From contig CAJJAR010000021.1 in the NCBI GenBank assembly GCA_905182105.1, forward strand, positions 1-64,000: a DNA stretch of 64,000 nucleotides, given 5' to 3'. Numbering within the stretch: the stretch's first letter is position 1; every line of letters begins with the position of its first letter. Shown here piece after piece: positions 18,719 through 27,015 of the stretch. The translations under genes were made by a program, and so were the position numbers. The notes beneath the pieces were generated by a model. The model was not told the origin of the DNA, made no database searches, and saw only the letters and a list, made by a program, of their open reading frames with translations. The stretch is from an uncultured Paracoccaceae bacterium. Lineage in GTDB: Bacteria; Pseudomonadota; Alphaproteobacteria; Rhodobacterales; Rhodobacteraceae.

Positions 18719-19291
18719 TCAGCTTCCCCATGTGCGGACAACGCCGCAATCCATGTGGACGAAATTAGAGCCAGAATAACGGCCAACACCACCACCACGA
18801 CATGCAGATGCTGCACGGGCCATTTGGCCAACAGAGCGGGTGGACAAACGTAAATCAGCAGCTTTTCCGCGCATATGTAATGAATTTTTAGCAACGCCTT
18901 TTAAGCGTGAACGCAGCATAGCATTGGTATTAGGGCTGCGGTAGCCAGACAACAACATATATGGTTCGTTGGCATCCATCAGATTGTGGGCGGCAGCCAT
19001 AACGTCGATTGTACGTAAATCGATGGATTTCACACCACCAGTCCGCCAGTCACGCATGAAGTAGTCTACTTCTTTTAAAGCGTCCTTGACGTATTTGCCT
19101 TCGATCCAATAGATCATATCGATACGTTCACCGGTTCGACCCGAAAACATACGAATACGGCGTATATCGCCAGCACCACGTAAAATACCTGCTGCATTGG
19201 AGAGAGTAGGGGCGGCTGTTAGTGTCGTCGCGGCAAATGCCCCCAACAACGCGCGGCGGGTCAAAGAACCCGAGTTGCCATTAATAGTCAT
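18719..19291 (-). CDS. DUF882 (YcbK-like) exported peptidase-like protein
   Basis: A 190-aa exported protein of the DUF882/YcbK family, related to M15 D-Ala-D-Ala peptidases and thought to act on peptidoglycan in the periplasm. The N-terminus has a twin arginine in SLTRRALLGAF followed by a hydrophobic stretch ending in ALSNAA-like residues, so export by Tat or Sec is likely. The zinc-site motifs are present: SGYRSPNTNAML, SLHMRGKAADLR and FVHMDCG. The start at 19291 places the signal sequence correctly; a frame 18 codons longer lacks sense for it. It is divergent from an L,D-transpeptidase, a common pairing in this clade. Confidence 0.88.
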   Translation of the reverse strand: MTINGNSGSLTRRALLGAFAATTLTAAPTLSNAAGILRGAGDIRRIRMFSGRTGERIDMIYWIEGKYVKDALKEVDYFMRDWRTGGVKSIDLRTIDVMAAAHNLMDANEPYMLLSGYRSPNTNAMLRSRLKGVAKNSLHMRGKAADLRLSTRSVGQMARAASACRGGGVGRYSGSNFVHMDCGVVRTWGS

Positions 19292-19618
19292 AGTATAACG
19301 TGTCCCGTTTGCCTGTTTCCCGTGGTGTAAGCACGGGCAATTCATCTTGTCCCCAGATGCGCCATTCTTATTGCATAAGCCGAATCGTTAACCAAGCAAT
19401 GAATCGCCAGCACCAAAACTTTCAATAATTTTAGGCGATTTCCTGCGCAATTTATTGATATTCGGTCGAAAAAGTCGAAACAGTGACGGCTCTGTGCAAC
19501 AGACTGTTCTAACCATGATTTTCTTAAGCTTGTGCCATGAAAGTGAATGGACAACCCATGGCGCATCTAACATTGTGCGGCCAATCAATGAGTCTGCATT
19601 TTTCCTATGGGGGTAGAT
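19292..19618. other. Divergent intergenic region between DUF882 and L,D-transpeptidase genes
   Basis: No gene, strong hairpin or repeat was recognised. It must hold the divergent promoters of the two cell-wall genes, but no convincing hexamer pair could be singled out by eye. Confidence 0.5.
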
Positions 19619-21226
19619 ATGTTGCATCGCATATTCAAAATGACTTCAGTTTTGACTTTGTCATTTGTCGTAATGGGGCTTTTTGTAGCGCCAAAATCTG
19701 CTGATGCGCAAGTCACTGCATTCAAGCAAGCTGTCGCTGAAGCAGCCGCGCGCGATATAGACATTGCAGCATTCTATCAGGCCTATGGTTATAAGAGCGT
19801 TTGGACTGGGCGCTCAAGTCGCGAACGCTCTCGTCGTCGGGCTTTAATCAAAACATTGGCTAACGCTTCATCACACGGTCTGCCAGCTGGGCGTTATGAT
19901 TCTGCAGGGCTTCAAGCGAAGATGAAAGCCGCGCGTGGCCCACGGGAGCGTGGTACTGTTGAAGTCGAAATCAGCCGTGTCTTTTTGCAATATGCGCGTG
20001 ATCTTCAAACTGGTGCCTTGATCCCCAGCCGTGTGAACAGCGCAATTGTACGTAAAGTGCCCTACCGCGATCGGACTTCGTACCTTGTCAATTTAGTCAA
20101 ATCTTCTCCCTCGGAATTTTTCAAAGCCTTGGCTCCCAAGACCATGGAATACGACGCGTTGTTGAAAGAAAAGCTGCGTCTTGAACGTCTACTTGGTAAA
20201 GGCGGATGGGGTACTACTGTTCCTGCTAAGTCATTGAAACCAGGACAATCTGGCGCGTCTGTTGTGGTGCTTCGTGATCGTTTGATGCTAATGGGCTTTA
20301 TGAAACGTAGCTCAATACAGACCTATGATGACGACATGAAGTTAGCGGTTCAGAAGTTTCAAGCTGCTCATGGTCTGTCTACAGATGGCATTGCTGGTCC
20401 AGCCACGATGCCAGAGGTAAACAAAAGTGTTCAAATGCGGCTGCGATCCGTTATCGTTGCGATGGAACGTGAGCGTTGGTTTAACAGAGAACGTGGCGGG
20501 CGTCACATTTTGGTAAATATTCCAGACTTTACAGTCAAGATCGTCGATAACAACGAAGTAACGTTCAAAACGCGCTCTGTGGTTGGTGCAATTGGAACAG
20601 ATCGCTCAACGGTCGAGTTTTCTGATTTGATGGAATATATGGTCATTAATCCAAGCTGGTACGTCCCACGTTCCATTGCGACACTGGAGTTTCTGCCTGC
20701 ACTGCAAATTGACAGCAGCTCTATTCCTCAGATTGAAATTACAAATGAGGAAGGCCTGGTAGTCGACAGTGCTAACGTGAATTTCTCTTTGTTTAATGCA
20801 GATAACTTCCCATTTACTATGCGACAACCTCCGTCCAAGGGGAACGCCTTGGGGTTGGTCAAGTTTATTTTCCCTAATCCTTACAACATTTATTTACATG
20901 ACACGCCCGCAAAAAACCTGTTTTCGCTTGAAGTTCGTGCGTTCAGCCACGGTTGTGTTCGTTTGGCTGACCCATTTGATTTCGCCTATGCATTGTTGGC
21001 AAAAGAAGTTGGGAACCCGAAAGAGTTTTTCCAAGAGCAGTTGGCAACGGGGGAAGAACAGCAGGTATACCTAGAAACCTCTGTTCCTATTCACATTATC
21101 TACCGAACAGCATTTACCACTGCTGAAGGCCACACACAGTATCGCCGCGATATTTATGGCCGTGATGCACAAGTCTGGAAGGCTTTGGCAAAGGCAGGGG
21201 TAGCATTGCGCGCCGTACAAGGTTAA
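19619..21226 (+). CDS. L,D-transpeptidase (YcbB/LdtD-like)
   Basis: A periplasmic enzyme expected to form 3-3 peptidoglycan cross-links or attach proteins to peptidoglycan. The 535-aa chain has an N-terminal signal sequence (MLHRIFKMTSVLTLSFVV to about residue 30). A helical scaffold domain follows, then a peptidoglycan-binding domain (VLRDRLMLMGF, AVQKFQAAHGLSTDGIAGPAT, about residues 205-265) and a C-terminal YkuD domain with FSHGCVRL, where the cysteine (about Cys446) is the nucleophile. The start at 19619 has GGGGG at good spacing; the in-frame ATG at 19607 would put that sequence inside the gene. Confidence 0.93.
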   Translation: MLHRIFKMTSVLTLSFVVMGLFVAPKSADAQVTAFKQAVAEAAARDIDIAAFYQAYGYKSVWTGRSSRERSRRRALIKTLANASSHGLPAGRYDSAGLQAKMKAARGPRERGTVEVEISRVFLQYARDLQTGALIPSRVNSAIVRKVPYRDRTSYLVNLVKSSPSEFFKALAPKTMEYDALLKEKLRLERLLGKGGWGTTVPAKSLKPGQSGASVVVLRDRLMLMGFMKRSSIQTYDDDMKLAVQKFQAAHGLSTDGIAGPATMPEVNKSVQMRLRSVIVAMERERWFNRERGGRHILVNIPDFTVKIVDNNEVTFKTRSVVGAIGTDRSTVEFSDLMEYMVINPSWYVPRSIATLEFLPALQIDSSSIPQIEITNEEGLVVDSANVNFSLFNADNFPFTMRQPPSKGNALGLVKFIFPNPYNIYLHDTPAKNLFSLEVRAFSHGCVRLADPFDFAYALLAKEVGNPKEFFQEQLATGEEQQVYLETSVPIHIIYRTAFTTAEGHTQYRRDIYGRDAQVWKALAKAGVALRAVQG

Positions 21227-21259
21227 TTCAGGTCCTATAATTTACGGGACGCTGATCAC

Positions 21260-22348
21260 ATGTATCATTCCATTAAAGACATCGCAGCGGCGCTCGGGGC
21301 ACAAGCCTTCGGCGCCGTTGATCGTTTGATCACATCGGTTCAGGAACCAGCAAGCGCAGGACCTGACGACCTGGCTCTTGCGATGGATGAAAAATACGCT
21401 GAAAGCCTTTCAAGTGGGAATGCCCGCGCCGCCATGGTCTGGGAGGGTGCTGATTGGCAAGCGATGGGGCTTGAAGCTGCGATCGTTCCAAAACGTGCCC
21501 GTTTCGCAATGGCACCCCTGACGGCCTTGATGGATCAGGGGCAGGGCTTTGGTGCAGGCATTCACCCAAGTGCGGTTATCGATCCATCTGCTGAACTGGC
21601 TGATGACGTTTCTGTTGGACCGCTGGCTGTGATTGGCCCACGCGCCAAGATTGGCGCAGGCAGTGTAGTTGGACCGCAGTGTTATATTGGAATGGACGTA
21701 ACGATCGGTAAAGATGCTTATTTGCGCGAACAGGTCAGCATCGGCGCACGCGTCCGGATCGGTGCGCGATTCATCGCTCAGCCGGGTGCTAAGATTGGTG
21801 GTGATGGATTCAGTTTCACCACTGCTGAAAAGTCTGACATCGAAGCGGTTCGTGAAAGCCTTGGTGACCAACAAGAGACCGAGGCGCAATCATGGACCCG
21901 CATCCATTCTCTAGGCTCTGTTGTGATTGGTAATGACGTCGAAATCGGCGCGATTACAACCGTGGACAGCGGAACCATCCGTGACACAGTTATTGGCGAT
22001 GGATGCAAGTTCGACAACATGGCCCAGATTGGCCACAACGTGCGTATCGGGCGCGATTGTATGATTTGCGGTCACGTTGCCGTTGCTGGCTCTACCGTAG
22101 TTGGGAACAACGTGGTTCTTGGGGGCATGACTGGGGTGACCGACAATATCTTTATTGGTGATCGCGTGATCACTGGCGGCGCAACCAAAATCCTAAGCAA
22201 CGTGCCTGCGGGCCGTGTGATGTTGGGCTATCCAGCCACACAAATGGACAAACAATTAGAGATTTACAAACTAATCCGTCGTTTGCCACGCCTGTTCCGA
22301 GATGTGACAGCGCTTAAAAACCGCACGTCTGATGACAGCAAAGACTAA
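21260..22348 (+). CDS. lpxD: UDP-3-O-acylglucosamine N-acyltransferase LpxD
   Basis: LpxD adds the N-linked 3-hydroxyacyl chain from ACP to UDP-3-O-acylglucosamine in lipid A synthesis. The 362-aa protein has the uridine-binding N-terminal domain (about residues 1-100), a left-handed beta-helix of hexapeptide repeats (GIHPSAVIDPSAELADDV onward) and the catalytic histidine in QIGHNVRIG (about His259). The C-terminal helix RRLPRLFRDV is typical. Its neighbours are an acyl carrier protein and a ketosynthase rather than the usual bamA/fabZ/lpxA, so it may be a second, specialised copy; the rest of the genome is needed to tell. Confidence 0.92.
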   Translation: MYHSIKDIAAALGAQAFGAVDRLITSVQEPASAGPDDLALAMDEKYAESLSSGNARAAMVWEGADWQAMGLEAAIVPKRARFAMAPLTALMDQGQGFGAGIHPSAVIDPSAELADDVSVGPLAVIGPRAKIGAGSVVGPQCYIGMDVTIGKDAYLREQVSIGARVRIGARFIAQPGAKIGGDGFSFTTAEKSDIEAVRESLGDQQETEAQSWTRIHSLGSVVIGNDVEIGAITTVDSGTIRDTVIGDGCKFDNMAQIGHNVRIGRDCMICGHVAVAGSTVVGNNVVLGGMTGVTDNIFIGDRVITGGATKILSNVPAGRVMLGYPATQMDKQLEIYKLIRRLPRLFRDVTALKNRTSDDSKD

Positions 22349-22359
22349 AAGGTAAAATC

Positions 22360-22620
22360 ATGAGTGTGACTGATAAGATAATCAAGATTATTGCAGAGCA
22401 AGCAGTTCTTGAAACCTCCGATGTGACAATGGAAAGCACGCTTGAGGATCTAGGGATTGATAGCCTTGGTCTGGTAGAAAGCATTTTCGCCATTGAGGAA
22501 GAGTTTGATATCACAGTTCCGTTCAATGCAAATGAACCGACCAACAGTGATTTTGACATTTCAAGCATCTCAAAGATTATCGAGGGCGTAGAACGCCTAT
22601 TGAAAGAGCAGGCAGTTTAA
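22360..22620 (+). CDS. Acyl carrier protein
   Basis: An 86-aa acidic four-helix carrier protein with the phosphopantetheine site in LGIDSLGLVES (Ser35). It begins 11 bases after lpxD and ends four bases before a ketosynthase gene. The context suggests a dedicated carrier that supplies acyl chains for an envelope lipid, not the general AcpP, which usually sits beside fabD/fabG/fabF. Compared with AcpP it is longer at the C-terminus (GVERLLKEQAV). Confidence 0.92.
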   Translation: MSVTDKIIKIIAEQAVLETSDVTMESTLEDLGIDSLGLVESIFAIEEEFDITVPFNANEPTNSDFDISSISKIIEGVERLLKEQAV

Positions 22621-22624
22621 CCTG

Positions 22625-23833
22625 ATGAAACGCGTCGTCATCACGGGTGCTGGGACCATCAATGCGTTAGGTCACAGTGTGGCCGATACGATGACAGCTA
22701 TGGCAGAGGGTCGCTGTGGCATTGGTCCTTTGGCGTTTCGCGATGTCGGACGGCTGTCAATCCAAATAGGCGGACAGGTGCGTGGGTTTGAGGCCGAAGG
22801 GCGTTACAACCGCCAGCAAATGTCGCTGTATGACCGTTTCACCCAGTTCACCCTTGCCGCTGCTGCTGAAGCGATTGCCCAATCAGGTATTATTTTCAGC
22901 GGTGAAATGGCCGCTAAATCTGGTGTAGTCCTAGGGACCGCTGGTGGTGGCGTGAGCACATGGGACGACAACTATCGTTCGGTTTATGAGGACGGTAAAA
23001 ACCGCGTTCACCCCTTTGTTGTGCCCAAACTGATGAACAACGCAGCGGCCAGCCACGTCAGCATGGAATATAACCTTAAGGGTCCGTCCTTTACCGTTTC
23101 CACCGCCTGTGCCTCATCCAACCATGCAATGGCGCAAGCCTTTCAAATGGTACGCACGGGGATGGCGCCTACAATGGTAACGGGTGGATCTGAATCCATG
23201 TTGTGCTTTGGTGGGGTAAAAGCGTGGGAAGGTTTGCGCGTCATGTCAAAGGACGCTTGCCGTCCGTTTTCGGCCAATCGAAATGGTATGGTTCAGGGCG
23301 AGGGCGCAGGCATCTTTGTTTTTGAAGAATACGAACACGCACGCGCACGCGGCGCTGACATCTTGTGTGAAGTTGCAGGTTTCGCTATGTCATCAGATGC
23401 AACCGACATCGTCATGCCGTCTAAAAACGGGGCCGCACGGGCGATTTCGGGTGCGCTGAATGATGCACGGCTCAATCCAGAAGACGTCGGCTATATCAAC
23501 GCTCACGGAACTGGAACAGCTGCTAATGACAAAACAGAATGTGCCGCGGTGGCCGATGTGTTTGGACCGCATGCGGATAAGCTGATGATATCGTCAACCA
23601 AATCCATGCACGGTCACTTGATTGGTGGTACGGGCGCTGTAGAGCTGTTGGCTTGCATCATGGCGCTTCGTGATGGCGTGATCGCACCAACCATAGGCTA
23701 TGAAGAAGCTGACCCTGAATGTGCCCTTGATGTGGTGCCCAATGAGGCGCGCGATGCGAAGGTCGATGTGGTTCTTTCCAACGCGTTTGCCTTTGGTGGA
23801 ATGAACGCTGTCTTAGCTCTTCGCAAAGTCTAG
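22625..23833 (+). CDS. Beta-ketoacyl-ACP synthase (FabF/KAS II-like)
   Basis: A condensing enzyme that extends acyl-ACP with malonyl-ACP. The 402-aa thiolase-fold protein has the Cys-His-His triad: Cys162 in STACASSNHAM, His294 in NAHGTGTAAND and His331 in KSMHGHLIGG. The closing NAFAFGGMNAVLALRK is family-typical. It forms a tight trio with lpxD and the carrier protein, pointing to a specific acyl chain rather than bulk fatty acid synthesis. It resembles FabF more than FabB. A terminator follows directly. Confidence 0.92.
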   Translation: MKRVVITGAGTINALGHSVADTMTAMAEGRCGIGPLAFRDVGRLSIQIGGQVRGFEAEGRYNRQQMSLYDRFTQFTLAAAAEAIAQSGIIFSGEMAAKSGVVLGTAGGGVSTWDDNYRSVYEDGKNRVHPFVVPKLMNNAAASHVSMEYNLKGPSFTVSTACASSNHAMAQAFQMVRTGMAPTMVTGGSESMLCFGGVKAWEGLRVMSKDACRPFSANRNGMVQGEGAGIFVFEEYEHARARGADILCEVAGFAMSSDATDIVMPSKNGAARAISGALNDARLNPEDVGYINAHGTGTAANDKTECAAVADVFGPHADKLMISSTKSMHGHLIGGTGAVELLACIMALRDGVIAPTIGYEEADPECALDVVPNEARDAKVDVVLSNAFAFGGMNAVLALRKV

Positions 23834-23841
23834 AAATGCAA

Positions 23842-23870
23842 AAGGCCGTCTGTGAAAACAGACGGTCCTT
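23842..23870. terminator. Bidirectional terminator between ketosynthase gene and ialB
   Basis: CCGTCTGT (23846-23853), GAAA loop, ACAGACGG (23858-23865), flanked by AAAAGG and TCCTTCG, so it can act in both directions on the two convergent genes. Confidence 0.85.
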
Positions 23871-23889
23871 CGTTTAAGTTATGTTTGGA

Positions 23890-24561
23890 TTACGGCTCGA
23901 CGATAGATGCGTTGTCATAGGCAGCTGTGAAACCAGTCAATGACAAGACCAACTCAACCTTTTGATCTGGTGCCAGTGCCGGAACGATTGTGACCGTCGC
24001 AGCATTGCCGAGTTTGAAGCTTGCTATATCCTCGGATGTAAACCCAACCCGTGCATAGCAACCAACTTGGCTACAGAACGAATACGGGTATCTGCGTGCT
24101 TTGCCACCATCAACTGAAAGTGTGATCTGTTGTGGTAGGGCAGTTTCAAGCGGCACGACGATTGTTGCGCCTGCTTTCGCGCGACCACCGTCTTTTAGAC
24201 GAAAGATTGAGACCTCAGCGACGGGTGACCCTTCGCCGTCGTCCATCAGTTGATACATCTGACAAGGGTCTTCTGTGCCTTCTTCGCCTTTGACGCAGCG
24301 CATTAGCCAATCGCCAACCGCTTCCTTAACGTAAAGCTGCCCAACCACTGGTTCTGGTTGCGCCTCTTCACCAAGGCTTAAGTCTGTTTTATTTTCTTCA
24401 GTTGCTGTAGCTTCGCCACCATCAGATTGTGTTTCAACAGCTTCGGCTTCTACGGCTGTTTCAGTTTCTGCTGGTGTTGAGGTTTCTTGTGCAAAGTTTG
24501 CACCAGTGGTCCCAAAAACAAGTACTGTGCTTAAAAATACTGCATTGCAAAAATTGGTCAT
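23890..24561 (-). CDS. Invasion-associated locus B (IalB) family protein
   Basis: An exported protein of about 223 aa. A signal peptide (MTNFCNAVFLSTVLVFGTTG, cleavage near ANFAQE) is followed by an acidic Thr/Glu-rich linker (to about residue 65), then the IalB domain with DWLMRCVKGEEG, EDPCQMYQL, RRYPYSFCSQVGC and a C-terminal strand. The cysteines fit a disulfide-bonded periplasmic domain. Despite its name, IalB is widespread in free-living alphaproteobacteria and its role there is not known. An ATG six codons upstream (24579) is an alternative start. Confidence 0.85.
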   Translation of the reverse strand: MTNFCNAVFLSTVLVFGTTGANFAQETSTPAETETAVEAEAVETQSDGGEATATEENKTDLSLGEEAQPEPVVGQLYVKEAVGDWLMRCVKGEEGTEDPCQMYQLMDDGEGSPVAEVSIFRLKDGGRAKAGATIVVPLETALPQQITLSVDGGKARRYPYSFCSQVGCYARVGFTSEDIASFKLGNAATVTIVPALAPDQKVELVLSLTGFTAAYDNASIVEP

Positions 24562-24579
24562 TAGATATCCATTATTCAT

Positions 24580-25002
24580 TGTTTTGTAGGCGTTTCTAAC
24601 ATGATAAAATAAGCATGTCTGTCACGAACCACATCAGAATTTTCTTATTTGGGCAAATTTTTGCTGGTTTAACTGTGTAAACTAACCGGTTTATACAAAA
24701 AAAGAGAGCTTCATTGAGCTCTCTTTTCCAATTTATTCTCCCCATCGGACTAAGCCGATTTCATAAATTATGGTACGAAACGATATGATGTCGGTCAATA
24801 GATAGTTTTGAACAAAATGGCCAAAGGACTACGGGGTCTTTACAGTAAAAAGGGCCATACCCTAGGGCGCGGCCAGTCTGACAGGGAGAAAGTGTTCCAA
24901 ACCCGAAGGACATTTAGGTTTGGAACAAAAACGATATGACCCCCAAAGCTTAAGTTTGTATGGTGGGTACGAATAAAGATTTTGAATAAAAGGTTAACGC
25001 AT
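24580..25002. other. Intergenic region between ialB and the DUF853 pseudogene
   Basis: No recognisable gene. It contains a strong hairpin (separate entry) not adjacent to any gene end. The 24728-25002 part carries no convincing coding frame; one 90-codon minus-strand frame overlaps the pseudogene and lacks family features. The hairpin may be the relic of a deleted gene or the end of a small RNA. Confidence 0.5.
24697..24727. terminator. Orphan bidirectional terminator
   Basis: An 11-bp perfect stem, AAAAGAGAGCT (24700-24710) with AGCTCTCTTTT (24717-24727) and loop TCATTG. On the minus strand it is followed by seven T residues, so it would best terminate a transcript arriving from the right (24728-25000), where no gene is seen. 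Confidence 0.7.
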
Positions 25003-26552
25003 GTGACATCCGAACTGTTTTTTGGCGGCAGCGGTGATGATTGCGCGGTTAAGGAAGGCCTTGGGCTAAAGTATGCGAACCGCCATGGTTTGATCGCTAG
25101 CGCTACAGGCACTGGTAAAACGGTTACGCTTCAGATCCTTGCCGAAGGGTTTTCCAATGCTGGCGTTCCAGTATTCTTATCGGATGTAAAAGGTAGTCTT
25201 TCTGGACTCGCTAAATCAGGTAGTGCGGATCACAAGTTACACGACGCATTTATGAAACGCGCAGGCATCATCGGCTTTGACGACTACACGTACGACAAGT
25301 TTCCAGTAACATTATGGGATTTATTCGGTGAATAAGGTCACCCAGTACGCACAACCGTCGCGGAAATGGGGCCGTTGTTACTGTCACGCCTCTTAGAACT
25401 AAGCGAAGCTCAAGAGGGCATCATCAACATTGCCTTCCGGCTGTCGGACGAAGAAGGTCTACCATTGCTTGATCTTAAAGATCTTTAAGCGCTGTTGGTT
25501 TGGATTGGAGAACACGCCAAAGATCTGTCGCTGCGTTATGGCAATGTCTCGAACTCTTCAATCGGTGCGATCCAGCGCCGTTTACTTTTGTTGGAAAACC
25601 AGGGTGGCAACAACCTGTTTGATGAGCCTGCGCTGGAACTTTCTGATATCATACGTACTGATGCAGACGGCCGCGGGGTCATCAATCTTCTAGCAGCCGA
25701 TCAACTGATGTCATCCCCAGGCTTATACGCAACATTCCTATTGTGGCTGTTGTCCTAATTATTTGAAGAACTGCCAGAAGTCGGCAACCCTGACAAACCA
25801 ATATTAGTATTCTTCTTTGACGAAGCCCACTTGCTGTTTGAAGACGCACCAAAAGCGCTTGTCAACAAGGTTGAAAAAGTTGCCCGCCTAATCCGTTCCA
25901 AAGGTGTGGGCGTCTATTTTATCACGCAAAACCCTGCAGATGTGCCTGACTATATTTTGGGCCAACTTAGATATCGTTTCCAACACTCTTTGCGTGCCTT
26001 TACAGCTAAAGACCGCAAAGAACTGCGTCTTGTGGCCGAAACCTACCGCGAGAACCCGCGCTTTGACACCGAAGAAACCATTCGCGAAGTTGGCGTTGGC
26101 GAGCCGTTACCTCCAAGCTGCAGAAAAAAGGTATTCCGGGGATTGTTGAGCGCACTTTGATCCGTCCACCATCGTCTCAACTTGGTCAGATCACCAAAGC
26201 GGAACGCGCAGATATCTTGGCAGTCTCGCCGATGGCGGGTAAATACGACGAAACACTAGATCGTAAATCTGCATTTGAAATTCTATCCAAACGGGCAGAA
26301 TCCGCAGCGCTTGAAGCTGAACAAGCAGAGGCAAAGGCCTTGGAAGAATAACACCCAACAATCCACGAATTCAATGCAGGGCGCCGTTACGATAGAACAC
26401 GTGTTTCACGCTCAACCTTGCGCCCAACACGTAAACGCAAACCTGACGGTTTGGGTGCGGCCGTGGTGTCTGTCATCTTGAAGGAACTCAAAGGGACAAC
26501 AGGGCACCACATTGTGCGCGGTATCTTGGGTGGTCTGTTTAAGGGGCGCTGA
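25003..26552 (+). pseudogene. DUF853 (YjgR/HerA-like) ATPase, heavily decayed
   Basis: A complete DUF853 ATPase can be read across the lesions. GTG at 25003 (VTSELFFGGSG) is preceded by AAAGG. Then come Walker A in ATGTGKTVT, FLSDVKG, LWDLFGE, the Walker B region [25 protein letters not shown], and the C-terminus GTTGHHIVRGILGG. TAA codons interrupt it in frame at 25333, 25486 and 25756. About one base is lost near 26102-26104, and another TAA falls at 26349-26351. At least five lesions leave no functional product. The family's role is unclear. A TGA at 26550 abuts the next gene, also broken. Confidence 0.93.
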
Positions 26553-26554
26553 TT

Positions 26555-26940
26555 ATGATTGTTGTAGACGCAAACGATCTGCGCGGCAGAGCGCGCGAGG
26601 CCTCTGGGCCAGGGTGGAGCAGTATACGGATGTTGATGAAATCCAACAACACGGGCTTTCCCATGAACGAAACCATCGTGCAGGCGGGTGCTTCGCTTAC
26701 CTTGGAATACAAGAACCACTGCGAGGGCTGTGTTATTGCGTTTCAGGCACGGGACGCGTGACGGATCATGCCAATGGCAGCGTACATGAAATCATGGCGG
26801 GCGTTTTGTATGCGCTGGACCAGCACGATAACCACACGCTGACGGTGGATGATGGGATGGATATGTTTCTAATCTCTGTCTGCAATTCTGCCTTGCAGGG
26901 GGATGAAGTCCACGGTGAGGATGGCAGTTACTCTGCCTAA
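26555..26940 (+). pseudogene. ectC: Ectoine synthase-like (EctC) gene, frameshifted
   Basis: The first frame (ATG 26555) has the EctC N-terminus MIVVDANDLRGRA, GPGWSSIRMLM and the metal/substrate strand LEYKNHCEG. Near 26718-26726 the frame shifts. The continuation CYCVSGTGRVTDHANG, YALDQHDNHTL and the closing GDEVHGEDGSYS lies in a second frame to 26940. EctC cyclises N-acetyl-diaminobutyrate to ectoine, a compatible solute. No ectA, ectB or ectD is nearby, so this was a solitary copy, a situation known in some bacteria that use it as a scavenging or side enzyme. With one frameshift in a 128-codon cupin the product is lost. Confidence 0.85.
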
Positions 26941-26960
26941 AACACCTAAACTCAAAAATG

Positions 26961-26998
26961 AAAAAAGGCCCCGCAGTTTTCTGACGGGGCCTTTTCTA
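26961..26998. terminator. Bidirectional terminator between ectC remnant and livM
   Basis: AAAAGGCCCCG (26963-26973) pairs with CGGGGCCTTTT (26985-26995). The stem can be extended by CAG/CTG around a TTTT loop. T-runs occur on both strands, serving two convergent units. Confidence 0.9.
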
Positions 26999-27015
26999 TG
27001 TCTTGTAATCTTATC

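Noticed and set aside
24840-25112. 90-codon minus-strand frame near the orphan terminator
   Set aside because: It overlaps the DUF853 coding remnant, has biased composition and shows no family resemblance. It does not explain the terminator convincingly.
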